Source of the DNA: Diadema setosum | Lineage: Eukaryota; Echinodermata; Echinoidea; Diadematoida; Diadematidae | Direction: 5' to 3' | Length of the DNA stretch: 64,000 bases | Assembly: GCA_033980235.1 (NCBI GenBank) | Contig: CM067075.1 | Location: 895,667-959,666 of the forward strand | Part shown: one piece after another, positions 22,971 to 37,600 of the stretch | Layout: each line of letters begins with the position of its first letter | Numbering within the stretch: position 1 is the stretch's first letter | The notes under the pieces: generated by a model | What the model saw: the letters and a program-made list of their open reading frames with translations, nothing else | The model's database searches: none | Told to the model about the DNA's origin: nothing | Position numbers and translations under genes: made by a program

Positions 22971-25900
22971 CTGAATTAGAGAAAATAAACAGAGAAACAA
23001 AAGGAAAAACAAAGGTTGCTATGAATGATGAAGCAACAAGCAAACCCAGGATGCAAGGTAGTCAAGATAAATATGCATATCAGTAGCATGTCACATGCAA
23101 ATTGTAGCTTTCTGGATAATGATCTTTTATTTTGATAATTTGATGCAAAACATAGTCAAGGAAATGCAATCAATAACAAAATATAACAAGAATTCTGATT
23201 AAAACAAAATTTACAACAAAAATTGTAATATTGCTTACTGTACAAGGACTATTACTTTTGATGCATACACTGTATGAAGGGTGTTATTCTTCACGTAAGA
23301 TCCAAGTCAGCTGGCAACTGGCTAAAAACCAACATTTATTACATAAGAGTGCAAACGAACCCTGGTGACAATACAGATCTATAGAAAATAGGATGAAATC
23401 GGGACAGAAAAATGTGTAAAATCTGACGGACATGGTTGTCAGTTTATGGTTAAAATTTGGTTGAAATTCAGTCAAGCGCGTACGAGTGGCAAATGAAAAT
23501 AATTATGGTGGGGGGGGGGGGGCTTGGGCTTTATAGAGTTATAGTAAACAATTCCTTTGTTTATTATAATATTTTCCTTGCACTAGACTAGATTTAGACT
23601 GAAATTAGATTGAGTCGAACTGTGTTTTTTACATTTCATTATTGACCATTCAGAGCAAAAAATGTTTTTTGCGACCATATTTTTCAGTTCTAGGAGGATC
23701 TTCTTGTGGACTTGAAGTAGTAAGCAATGGCCTCCGATGCTGCATAATATCTATGCATAAAGTGCTGTGATCGATCGACTAGATGACCAATACTGCCTGG
23801 CTAAAAGCAGCTGCAGCACTCAAAATGAATTTAACTTCGTACAAGGTCGAAATATCAGTAAATTTTTTTTACCATTGTAACAAGAAGGTAACATGGGCTT
23901 CAGTCGTTTTATTTGTATCTTTTTGTGTATTAACAAACGTAAACAGAAGAAAACTGACCAGAAATGAATATAATCTATTAGTGGAAAAATGAGCAATGAA
24001 AATGGGACTCCACAGGGATTCGAACCCGAGACCTCCGGATACTAGCTCGGTGCTCTACCGACTGAGCTATAGAAAGATCTAGTTCAGTGTTCGTCCCAGA
24101 AACCCTAATTTCTCAATGCTTGGATGGTCAGAAGCCATAGCTGTGTGTTTGTGTGTGACACACACGTACACACTTAAACCTGGCATACGTACAGTATGTA
24201 AACCCGAAGGATAGTTCAACTTGGGGATAAATTCGAGGGATCACCGAAGTAATACAGCGTTTTGGAGTATGTAACAAATGCAAACAGAGGAAAACTGACC
24301 AAAAATTAATATAATTTATAAGTGAAAAAAATCAGCAAAGAAAATGGGATTTTTGTATATTACATACACTTAAGCAGGGCTCCACACTAACTTTTATTTT
24401 TGGTGGCCCAAAGGCAAACATCCGACCTTTTTGGTGGCCAGATCAGGCCACCAAATTCTTCATTTCTGAAATTTTGGTGGCCCGACGTCCGTTTTTGGTG
24501 GCCCCGGGCCACCGGGCAAAAGAATGATTTCCTCATTTCAGCAGCCATAAGACTGCTGAGACTGTTTAACTGAGATTGACTCTTCTTTTGGTTTAATGTC
24601 TCCACGATGGTCATCAATAAATAAATCCAACAAAATTAAACTTAAAACTCCCTTGCATAAATCGCTGAGTGACACTGAAAAATTGCAGACTGTAGCAAAA
24701 TTGACTTAATAATGGTTGGTTGAGGAGTATACTTACTTACAGATCTGTATTCAGAGAAAATTTATAGTCTTAGAGTTGCATTGTAGCATATCTTTTGATA
24801 AACATAGTATGAATAATAACACCCCACTTCACTGAGGTGGTTTTGATTGCATTTTGTTTCACCCCTCCACTCATATTTGAGACACAATGTAATAATTTGC
24901 AAGCATGGCAAACAGTTCTATTAATGCTTGAAAAAATCAACCAACAATCAGTTTCTACAGATACACTGTACAAGTAGATGCTCTATGATTCACAACTATT
25001 TTTCTCCCATATGAGCTTCACAGTGTCACTTCTTATCTGTTTTCATTCATGCCATATCATTTTGCATTTTATATAAAATTTACATTTCATATAAACGCAC
25101 CACGATATACAGTGCCAAAACAAAGTATATAACGTAATGTGTCATATAGAAATGCTGCAATAAGTTTCATTTGTACATCATGCAAGTAGCGATATGTTTA
25201 GTGGTTATCATGCTTCTGTTGTATTAGTAGCAATCATGCAAGGTCATTTTGATCCAATTAATAGCATTTTCATGAATATTGCAATCATGCAAATATACCA
25301 GGCTTAAGAATCATGCAACCACATCATGCTCTGTACATTATGAAAATCATTACATACTATAATGCATACCTGGGTCAGACAATTTTGTCCATGGTAACTA
25401 ATGTGCTATTAGCCCTGAAGGCAGTCAGAGTATTCAACATACACCACGTACATGTATCATGTGCACTGATGAGTAGTTTTCAGCTAATTGTTCAGTTTCC
25501 AAGCATTCTATAAGTTTGTATCTCAAATAAAATATGAAGGCAATATCTGATATTGTACACTGCAGAAATGTGATCTTAACATGAAATTACATTACAATGT
25601 GCTCCTTCTTCCCCCAACGACAGATTATAACAAATAATAAAACAACAGACAGCATGGTTTAAAGATGATTATTTGCTCTATTTGGCTGAAACTTTCACTA
25701 GCAGGATCAGAACAGATGATGCCTCCCTCCCCCAAGACAAAGAGAGAAAAGAAAGTAGAAAGATTATCATCACTAAAATATAGATCATATAACAGAGAGT
25801 AAGAGCAGCCTAGAATTCACAGTATTGAAGATAACAATTTATACTCTCTGCACTTGTGGTTTTCTGTCTAATTCTGTATACACCACATTTAGCGAGTCTA

Positions 25901-28900
25901 GATTTTGTGAATCAGAACTGACCGACAATTTTGCAAGTGGTTAAATTTGCTATCATGGATTACAGTGATGATATACAATTGTAGAAAGGTACAGTACGTC
26001 ACATTCATATCGGGATAGGAGTCGATACTGTAAAACGAGGAATGTTCGCGTGCATTTTAATGTCGGGAATTTCGTGAGAGCCAATATTCGTGAAATTATA
26101 AGGCACACAAAAGTTCTTCTCTACAGTATTATGCATTGAATGTTAGAGGCAACTTACAATTTCTTGCCGCAAAAAAGGCCGTCAGCTCCCAATTCGCGAA
26201 AATTTCATGCCGTGAAAATATAATGTTTTACAGTATTTTGCACGTGTCTTTAAATTTGCGAACAGCACCTAACTAACCAAATTCGTGAAAACAAAAACCT
26301 CGCAAAAATTCAACGTATCACACAGTAAATGAAATTTGGATACAATGACTGCAGTTCACGCACTATATACTCTCTTTCACAAGTGTTTTCATTTCCCTCT
26401 CTGTTTATGATTATTTAATACAATGTACCTTGATGATATGTTTGTAATTATTACACACAGTGAGTATTGCAATGTTCTGACCTAATATCTGGAAATAATC
26501 CCACTGTACTAATCGCTAAGAACCGCAGATATCAGTTTAGTCCCAAGTCCCCTGAATTGGTTAAAACTGAGTCCTGATTGACATACAATACATACAACTT
26601 GTACAGTTTCAGAGTAAGAAGTCTCTAGGGGAGGAATATGATATGATGTGAAATATATCTGATGTATTACACTATTTGTAGAGCCCTAGTTTCATGCCGG
26701 CATCATAGATTTAAAACAACAAAAACAACAATTAGGGGATAAAGGGATTACTACACTGGCTACTGCCCAGCACAGAATTTTGATATGTGGAGAAGATTTT
26801 TTTTATAGATGAAAACACCTTGGCTTTCATAAACGCTACTCTTTACTCATAAACATTGAGAGTATAAGATAGTATAAGAGTATATTGATAGTATAAGATA
26901 GTATAAGAGAATAAACTTGTATTTTATAGTATATACTATAAATACTGAAATGTGTATCACTCTGTGATAATCAAGAACCATCCAATACCTGGCAAAGTAA
27001 ACATACAGTAAAATATTTCATGGTATGAAAATGTTTGCAAAATTTATATTCTACTGACCTATTCAGTGGTAATAATACAAGTACTGAAAAACACGATACA
27101 TTGTATATTCGTGGCATGAAAATTTCGCGAATTGGAGCCGACGGCCTTTCTTGCAGCATGAAATCTTCGCAACTTACCACTGGCATCCAATGCATATTGT
27201 GAAGGCAAGAACTTTCGCATGCATTTTAATTTCGCGAATGTTGCCGATCGCGAAATTCACAAAATTAAAATGCATACAAACATTTCTTGTTTTATAGGAT
27301 TCTATGAAACATCAAATTGCATACATCTTCAATACCGGTAATTGAAGTGCTGCATAGACCCAACAGGGATGTCTCTGCTTCTAATGCAAGCACTACACAG
27401 ACCACACAACAAAGTACAAATCTTTCCATTTACATTTTGATGAGGCTCAATGATCTTGACAACTAAGGATTGACCTTTTACTCTCTCTAGTCTGCACAAA
27501 GAAGATACTTTCCAGTCTATCTGTATTCATTACACTAATATATTATCATAGTGAATTCTGATATATGCCTAGTAGAATTTGTGGCCATAAACAGATTCAA
27601 GCTACAATTAGGTAACCATTGGTTTTGACATATTGCTCAAACATTTCAGGCTACTACCTGGACTTGTTTATTCGTTGCTATCCTGCTTACCAGATAATAT
27701 TACCATGCGCAGGACATTCCTAGCTGAAGTCATGACCAAAGTGAATCAGAATGACATCTTTATTCAGAACACAATAACCTTTAAAGTGACAGCACCCTTA
27801 GCACCCCCCTTCCCCCTCCCCCCCCCCCAAAAAAAAAACAAAACAAAACAAAACAAAACACAAGAGACCCGGGGGTCTTGCACTCATAAGAGTATTGCAA
27901 GTTCACCTTTCATGCAATCACCTAACTAAATTACACACAGATCTACTAAAATTTGACCACGCATTCTCCACTATCAATTTTAGCTCTCTCACTTCTGGTT
28001 CTAGAGAAGATTTTTTTTTTTTTAAAGATTCCTTAATTTGGGGGGATGGGGCCCCCCTGGGGGCCCCCTGGGTGGGGCATGGTGCCCATTTTAACAAATT
28101 GAGATTTTAACCCCCTAGGGATGCTACCTGCCAAGTTTGGTGAAAATCCAACATGAAGTTATCAAGAAGAAGATGAAAATGTACAATTTAGACCCCAATT
28201 TGGACTTCCCCACCCCTCTCCTGCCCCCTGAGGGAGGCATCCCTGGATCTGCTATGAACAAACTTGAAACTACAGTCATTAATGTACTAACTCACAGTAT
28301 TAACTTTGCTGTATCACTTCTGATTCTAGAGAAGATTTTTAAAGATTCCTTGATTTTGGGAGGTTTGGGCCCCTTGGGGCCCTCCAGGTGGGACAAGGTG
28401 CCCATTTGAACAAATTGAGATCCTATGCCCCTAGGGATGCCACCTGCCAAATTTGGTGAAAATTGGTCATGGGGTTCTCAAGAAGAAGATGAAAATGTAC
28501 AATTGGGCCCCATTAGGACCCCTCCCCACCCCCCTCCCCTGGGTCCCAAGGGGGGCATCCCTGATTCCGCCACGAACAAACTTGAAACTACAGTCATCAA
28601 TGTACCAACTCATAGTATTAACTTAGCTCTATCACTTCTGGTCCTAGAGAAGAAGATTTTAAAGATACCTTAATTTGGGGGAGTTTGGGTCCCCCTAGGG
28701 GCCCCCTGGGTGGGGCATGGTACCCACTTTAACAAATTGAGATCCTAACCCCCTAGGGATGCTACCTGCCAAGTTTGATGAAAATCAGTCTTGGGGTTTT
28801 CAAGAAGAAGATGAAAATGTAAAAAGTTTAGGCACGACGGACGACGGACAACGGATGACGGAGAACAATCACAATAGCTCACTTGAGCCTTCGGCTCAGG

Positions 28901-31640
28901 TGAGAGCATCCATTACAGCAGAGGCACAAAAATACTGTTGTCCATGAAACCATCTTTTTTTTAAGTTGTTTTCATGTAATTTCCTGTTTTCTCAATATCA
29001 TTCTAGAGATGTTTGTTTTAAAGGGATCATATAGTTTTCGTTGAGACCCAATTTCAGGTTTCTATTTCTAACATTTTTTGGTGAGATAATGAGAAACCTC
29101 TTATGAAATATGAAAGAGCATGTAATTCTATGAGGAATTCAATGTTTCTTTGATGAAAATTGGTTTTGAAATGGCCGAGATATCCAAAAAAGAGCGATTC
29201 TAAGGAAGTGTGGGACCCAAACTTTATTATGATTGCTTTGTTTTATTTGTTTTTGGATGTTTCAGTCATTCCAAACCCGATTTTCATCAAATAAACTTTG
29301 AATTCCTCTTAAAACAGCTCGTACAGTAGTTTGCAAGTTTGTCAGAGAAAGGTGCAGGTGTGATCATGAGGAACAGTATGCCTCATGGTCGCTTAAACTG
29401 TTTTTCAGTCAGGGCTGTACACACACAGAACTTGTGAAGACTATCATGGTTGCTGGGAGATCTTTTACAGTTGAATATTGGTGGGGACAACAAGTTTGAT
29501 AATAGGCTTCAACAAGACTGGTTTCGATCATCCAGTTCACTTGTAAAATATTACAGCGTGTCCCTGAACCCCCTTAGCAGAGTATTCCTAAAGCCACTTT
29601 CAAACTTGTTTAACATTATCAATAGGATTCAAAGCAATGTACAAAGAGGGTTAATGTTGCAGAACTTGTTAGACCAGCATACTGCAAACTCCCACTTAAT
29701 GGAAGAATCATGAATGTGTGGTTAGGTTAGAAGGAACATAAAAGATTAGCACATCACCTGATGTCAGCATTAATGTGAAAGTTATAAAAGTGTGAGGCAA
29801 GAATAGGCGTAGTTCTAACAAAAGTAAAGGTTGTGAATTGTCTTTGCAGCCGCATCTATTTCAATGCTGTCATTAAGAGCATCATTTTTTGTTAATTTAT
29901 CTTTAAAAAGGAGACATTATGCATATTAGAAATATTTTCTGGGATCAGATAACACTGTATGGTGGTTACATGAATGAACTTTGGGATTGATGGATACCAC
30001 GTCTGTTGCTCTACAGCAGCATGATAATACTTTTAAAGAGTAAAAATTACTACATTTATAAGAACAATTGAACAATATGATCAAATCTACAGTACCGTGA
30101 ATTATACAAAAAGTATCTGTAGAGGGAAAATCTATAAAGTGCAATAAATCAGAATTGCTGTGGCATAAATGTATGTACAAACAGTGAACAATAAACACTT
30201 CATGAGTTTTTTCTCCCATGACAAATGCTGGCTACAGTGTGTCTTAAGGCGTCTTTCAATGGAAGGAATGGACTCGATATCACTGATATCACACAGTATG
30301 TACAACTCTGATGAGAGGGTAGAACGGCACTATTGGCATAAGCAGCAAGGAAGAAGCAGAGGTCAAGGGTCAGAGGATGAATTCAGGTGGATGATGGGTC
30401 GACATGCAAGCCTGTTGACATGGAAACAAAATAAATGTCATGACAACAGGATGAAATGTCTATGACAACAGGATGAAATTTCTATGGGACTGGGTCACCT
30501 GATGCAAAACACATCATGTCATACAAACATGCATGCATGGCTTTGGAGCTACTTTTCATTTTATTTCACATCTGAGTGCACTTTTTAGCCATTTTTCCTT
30601 TAACTGTGAACAGAGTACATGACCAAGGTAAAACAATTCATCTCCATCAGGCGATAAAAAAACAAAAACAAAAAAACAGCCAAAAAGGGAAATCATTTTG
30701 ATTCCATGAAATCCTGTCTCCAAATAAAGATACTGCGCTACAAACTTGGCAACATACAGTTGTTGACATTAGTGCAGCATACGTGTATTGCACCATCAGA
30801 ATGCTTGATTGCATTGTTTGTTTGTTTGTTTTATTTTTCTTATAAAAGCCAGCGTGAGAGGGTCAGACAGCAGTCAATGGGGCAGAGACATTCATTATAC
30901 CATACTAAATAATGGGGTAAAAATAAACAGTTCTAAAAAAGGTTACGGATCATACCATGTCACCTGCAGAAGATGATTAGTATATTGAATAGGTACACAT
31001 GCATGTGAGAGTTGTTACAGGTGATTACTTACAATGTACAAAAAAAAAAAAAATGTTGTTTTCTCTTCCTCTAGCTGTTAGTTTGGTACTGAAGCAGTTC
31101 ACTTGATTTCTACAATGACACTAATCAGATACTACAGAAATGGCTGCTCAGCATTAAAAAGAAGTCAACTTCATGTATTAAACAGCACTACACCATGCAA
31201 CAGGACAAAAAAAAAAAGAAAAACAAATGCTTACACCATCTTCATCTAGAGAAATTTACAAATATATAATTATACAGTGGTAAACACTGGAGGGGAAAAT
31301 TGGCATCAAGTTTGGAATATTGAAAATGTATCTTGTACAAGTGGTACAACTGTATGTTTCACAGTATTCTAAATTTTTTGAGTTAAATAGCGAGTAAACT
31401 GATGTTTACAAAATCAACAAATCATGACCATAATGCCTTCCATAACAGAAAATGCACTACATTGTATTTATAAAGTATAGTAATCCAAGGTGGAAAATTA
31501 CTTCTTAAAAGTTTTCTCCTGGTAAGAGGTGAAACTTATCTCTCATTCTGTAGTATTTATGGTTCTCTACCATGAACGCAATCACTCAAGAAATTATCTC
31601 ACAAATCCAACTTTTACAAATTATACCCCCCCCCCAAAAA

Positions 31641-31680
<40 letters not shown>

Positions 31681-34600
31681 CAAGTATATATATATGGCGC
31701 ACACAGTAGCCTAGAGCTGCAAGTAAGAGTCCTAGCACTTAAACAATTCATGTATTCACTATGCCACAGACTCTTCTTGAAAAGTCACCTCCAGCCTATT
31801 ACAGAGAATTGCATGATAAGCCTGCCAAAGACTGTATGAGAAGATTATCACCCCACATTGCTCATTTATTCTTGCTTCTTATTACATGCCCTGAAGAGGT
31901 GTATCAGCCAGTAAATCCTACAGCACTCAGGTATTTGGAAAGCTTTTGAGAGCTTTCATATTCTCTGCCTAGTTACTTTATAAGATACTCACTCACATAA
32001 ATATGCTATTTTTGTCAGGAAAATCTGTTTCATAAAGGCCCTTAGTCTGGTCAAAGACCTTGAAAAACATTTTCACCAATCCTGTCAATATACATTGTAG
32101 GCCGACTTAGCCTCAGCCTTTTTATGAAAAGTAAATTCATACCAAAGAAGAATAACAGCATGGAATACACTAAGCACAGAAAACAGAAATTGAAGAATTT
32201 GTATTTTCTTCCTCTGAAGAATAAAAAAGAAAATTGTATGATGATATCACAGCGCATGACACTGTTGCCTTTCTAGACAGTACATTTAAGCAATAAGAGG
32301 CATGGTGCTATCGCAAACCTTTCTCCCTCATTTACTTCACCATGCAAACCTTCAAGCAACAAATAATTATATATAATATGAGGTAACTTTACTTCAGCAA
32401 AGAAATGACTATGCCTTGCATGACAGACACCATATATTGTAAATTCTTAAAGGGAAGGTAAACCCAAAGAGCAATGTGGATTGAGTGAATGCAGCAACAT
32501 TAATAGAACACATCAGTGAAAGTTTGAGAAAAATCGGACAATCAATGCAAAAGTTATGAATTTTTAAAGTTTTGGTGTTGGAACCGCTGGATGAGGAGAC
32601 TACTAGAGGATATGACGTATGAGTGGACAACAATACAAAGAAAATATAAGGGATATTCAACAAAAATTCACTTTTCTAGAATTATGAAAGAGCAGTGGAC
32701 CAACCGCTTTCAGAAAGCAGGGGGAATAATGCTACCCTTAACATATGTCAATATCAAGTTGATGGAATTTGTAATTTTCATGAAAAATGGATTTTTGTAG
32801 TATTTTCTTTATATTTTCTTGATGTTGTAGTCCACTCATACGTCATAACCTCTAGTAGTCTCCTCATCCAGCGGTTCCAACACCAAAACTTTAAAAATTC
32901 ATAACTTTTGCATCGATTGTCCGATTTTCTTCAAACTTTCACTGATGTGTTCTACTAATGTTGCTGCTTTCACTCAATCCACATTGTTCTTGGGGTTTAT
33001 CTTCCCTTTAAAGGAAAGGACAGCTTCATATTCAGAGCAAGGGTAAGGTCATCAAACTGATAAAGCATTATCCCTTTAGGTCTAGATGTCTGTTAATAGT
33101 CCATAGTGGCACAAGCATAACTTCCCTCTGTACATGACACAACACAGCATACATGTAATTTGTATCAATGTCCATATTCTCATAATCGTTCACTTCTGAT
33201 TCCTTTCATGTAAGCACTAGTCAAGTATCTACACTGTATGTCTTCAAGAACACAACATTTTCCACTTGATAGATTCAGTAGCCACAACAGACTCTGGGTC
33301 TTCTTGAAAGCATCTAGGGATCATCTTGAAAGTTCTGCACGCGGTCTTCTTGAGAGTTTCTTGGTGTCTTTTTGGACTGCAACTCTCCATGCATGGCCAG
33401 GAATCCAGAACACAGACTCTGAATATCTTCAATTTGAACAATCTATTAAAGACTAGAGGTCCTTGACATTGCTGTGTGAATGTCAGAGGAATCTATACTC
33501 AATAACCCACTCACTAGCTGGGGGCATTTCATGAAGCGTTTTGTCCAACAAATTTGCTGGACAAATTTGCTGGACAAATTTGCTCTCAGTCAGTCTGATG
33601 CAAGATTTTAGTAGCTTACAGCTGTACAACAGTTTGTCATGAAAAAAAAAAAAAAGACCAAATGCTTCTCGAAATTCCCTCCAGATTGCAACTAAATAAA
33701 GTGTGGTACTTGTACTTTACTCACTAATGTGTCATCACTGAAATAGCATAAGTATTTTTCAAGGTTTAAAAAAATCTGCACAACTTTGTCTTGTGTTACA
33801 GCACTGTAAAAGACATACTCGGATATTTCACTTTGTTTAAATTGAAGCATGAGAACACCACAATCGATGTCAACAAAGCCAAACACAGTATATCTCAGAT
33901 ATATTGTAGGTTTCTTGTTTGGTGGAAAGAAGGACTGATTTTAATACCTGGTTTATATGCTATACCTCTTGACACAATACACTGTACATGGCATAATGGT
34001 AGTGCCATTTCTGTACGCCCCATATCAAAGAGGAATCCTAGGGTTCTTAGAACATTGTATGTACATCATTTCAACCAGGTGGTATCTTTCTATGAAAGTA
34101 GGCTTTTCTTGTCTACACAATCTTTCAAGATTTCTTGTTATTCTGTATCTAATACACATAAATACATTATCATAATATGACATGTAGTTTGTCCACTGTA
34201 CTGTTGGGTTGTGATGAAGAATGCAAAGATAATGATATAGAAAATTTGCAATACTGCAACACATCTCTGATAAAGACAATGGTCACACAGAAGCACAGAC
34301 ACATCAACATGACTTCACATTTGACATTTACACCCTGCTGCATGAACAGAAAAAAAAAATACAGAAAAAAAAAGACAGATATTCTTTGTGATATTTGACT
34401 TTCTTGCTCTCACAATACAAAGATATAGAGGATTGTGATAGTCCAGGGACACTGGGTTCAGTGAAGAATGAGGCGCACCGCAGGTTTAAACACACAAGTG
34501 CTGACAATGTGTTGAAAGGTACAATATACTGAGTGTGTAATATTCTGTGAAGAGCAAGACTTATACACATACAGAAATATGCATCATGTTGAGAACACAC

Positions 34601-37600
34601 ATAAAGTTGCAAATGTTTGATGATATACAATGTTTGGGATTTATCTTAAGATATTGAGGTGAATACAGTTGTACCAATTCACTACAGTATGGCAAGCTGC
34701 AAATTCAGGTAAGCACACCAAGGAGTGTTTTGGTGCGTGATGATGACATTTGCAACCATGGAATGACTCACAGGTTTGCCCCCGCATCATTCCAAAGCTT
34801 TTACAGCACTGATAATCTCTGATTTCTATTTTCAATTTTGGAGATTCTCCAGAATGAGACAAGGCTTAGTAACTTTGAGAGTAATAGCTTTTAAGATGAA
34901 ACCACAAAGGGTATAGTTCCTTGGAATTCAACACATTAGAGCAGTTTTTGGCACCACCTGTGACTTTTATGATGATGCAAGCAATGGAGAGTTTTAAGGA
35001 ACTGAAATACATGTCTTGTGAGTGATCTGTGCAAAGAAGATGACATAGCTTCTACAGTGTACATAATTTTTTTTATTTAAGTTTAATGATTTATCTTCTG
35101 TGAAGGACTATACAGTTGATTGCTTATGTTTCGACCACAGGTGCAAAGGAGAAATGACTTTTTTCATGGTATTTGAGGTGAGGCTACAGGTTTACAATGC
35201 TCCAAGAATTGTTCACTTACCTGGATGTCACACATGAAAGAGCTGTACTTTATAGAGCTGTACCTTCCCTTTCTTAATTCCTCGAGCATTTAAGGTTGAT
35301 GACATTTATTTGCAAATTACATTAACCCTGGACAGCAGCATAGTCTATAGATATCGCAGAATGAATACACAATCAGGATAATGATGCTACTGTATAATAC
35401 AGTATAATCACTGCTGTCTTACTGCCTAGCAGGCCAAAGTCCTAGGGATAACAGCTTTGAATTGAATTTTCTACTGGGGAATGTTGTGTTCTAAAGCAAA
35501 ATCTACTATATGGGGAGACTGTCCTGGTGTTACTGTCCAAAAAGAAATTATTACTACAGGGGACTGTTCAGAAGCCCAATTTGAACAATTCAATGTCAGT
35601 CCGTCTACCGCTGGGCTTTAATTTTTTGTTACTACCTAAATTCTCTATGTCTTACAGAATAGAACCTACGATCAGGCCTTGAAAAACTGAAGGGTGACAT
35701 TGTCAATATAGAGAGTAGAGGAGCTACCACTGATAACTGAAGGAACAGCCAACAAAGGCTAAGTTTCACATTTGTTCATTGATATTCATAAATTGCATTT
35801 TGCAGAGAAATTCTTTGTAAAGCATAATTTCCTTGAAGCACCCTTTCTTTAGTTTTTCCCTAAATGGCGCTATCTGGGCAGTTACTGGATTATTCATCAG
35901 GATTTTCAAAATGTGCTGGGATGTCCCTCACAATTCTTTATTTAATTATTTCCATTAATCTTGGCATCAATGGAAACCTTGTGTATTTTCCTACTGAGGG
36001 AGATTCCTCAGATTTGACATGACCAGTGTTAGTGTTAGCCACCATCTGACATTTCCTTATTACCACAATGCACTCTGGAGGTTAGTTTTCCATTCCCACA
36101 TAATGCCAGGTAGATACCAGATGCCACAACAGACTTACCATATTTACGCCTTATCTCGTCATTCTTGGCCTTGCGCTCTGCTTTCCTGAAAAGGAGTAGA
36201 AAAAAACAACACAAAAACATTGTTTCATTTCCTGCTTCGATATTTGATATCATGAATATAAACACAAGAGTATAGAGGTTTGAGTTTCTCTGTGAGTGTA
36301 TGCATCTAATCAAATCAAAACATAATAACAAATGCATATGTATATAGTCAATATTTAGGTTTTCATTATGGTCTATCTATAATCTATGCAATATGAGTTC
36401 CCATCAAAAACATTCATGTAATGAGGAAACTACTGTACACTTCTCTACATGATATCTAAAACTCTTCCCTGGTTTGTATGTGTGCATTTCTTTTTGCACT
36501 TGGTAACTGTAAAGTGTTCATTAAGAAGGTAATAGATACGGAAAATGACAATGGGAAGGAACAATAGATAAATTCTAGTGTAAATTATTCCCGACTAAAT
36601 GCACTGATGAAAGAGGAAGTAAACTGTCCTGACACAATGAAACTGAATGTGTGAAAACCATTTAGCAAAGGGTGCTGTATTCAATGAATCATATCTCCAT
36701 TCAATCATGAAAATGGTTTGAGTGACATTTTGTAGCAGTGGTTTCAAAAATAGTGTTGCAACCAAACAGTATTTGTGAATGTTGGCCCAAAATTAAAGTG
36801 GATACAGCAGGAATGGGTTCATGTTCATCAAACTCACTATACTGGGTATCGTAACAGAGTAAATATGCCGAGCATGAAACGACCATAGTATCCTATTTAC
36901 TGCATGGTATACATAGAATGCTTCTGCTTAAGAATACGGAGAACTTACCATCAGAAGAAAAGTGAACAATGCAACATCTGTACTAATTTATCTACCAAGT
37001 ACAGTTAACACTATCTATTTTTGAATTAGCGTATCCTAAATGTGAAAGTGTTCAAGTAAAAATTCCACAAACATTCTTGAGCACAAAATGATAGAAATCT
37101 AAAAAAGATAAAGAACATCAAGTGAGATAAACTAATCTCTTACTTCTGTTCATGTTTCATCCTCCTTTCTTCCTTCTGTCTCTCTGTCTTGGCATCCTCC
37201 CGAGCCCATCTGAAAGAGGAAGTTTTAATGAGAGTCATGATGTGTACCATGTACACACAATGCAATTTATAACAGCAAGCAAATGTAAGCAGACAGTTTG
37301 TACTGTATTACACAAACTATCCTGTTGAACTGAATCTTTGGAGATTATCTTGTATATGATGCCTCTCTGATTCCAGTCATCTATTTTTTCTTCATTCTCT
37401 TGTCCAACTTTCCATAGATGAAACATCTTTACATACATACAGTGCACTCAAGAGTCATCTTTTCATATTGTGTATTCATTGATACAAAAATTCTTGTACA
37501 AGTTTATATGCACTTGCCCGAATGACTATTCCATAGGTATCAAACCATAAAATAAACCATTGTACTACATATATATCACCTATTATGGAAAATCTAGAAC

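Larger units (their letters stand above)
22971..36138 (-). other. PTTG1IP intron 6 (13.2 kb to exon 7a)
   Basis: A long intron before the proximal last exon. It contains a tRNA-headed repeat (about 24 kb), TA-ACTGTAAAAC elements (26-27.3 kb), a 320-bp tandem array (28 kb), a truncated TTAA element (29.0 kb), homopolymer/TA tracts (31.6 kb), a 565-bp TTAA element (32.4 kb) and a small CATTTCATGAAG element (33.5 kb). No coding exon is recognised in it. Confidence 0.7.

Noticed and set aside
24003..24080. Functional tRNA gene on the minus strand
   Set aside because: A and B boxes are good, but the acceptor ends and anticodon stem do not pair, so it is tRNA-derived rather than a working tRNA.
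28137..28673. Repeated KLETTVINV peptide frames
   Set aside because: They track the 320-bp DNA repeat. Frames are broken and flanks are non-coding.
33238..33456. 72-codon plus frame with CTTGAAAG repeats
   Set aside because: No domain or splice context. The repeated TCTTCTTGA segments suggest simple-sequence drift.
36035..36185. Reading through exon 6 into the intron gives an alternative PTTG1IP tail
   Set aside because: The donor GTAAGT is strong and the extra residues have no similarity to the family. Two better terminal exons exist.
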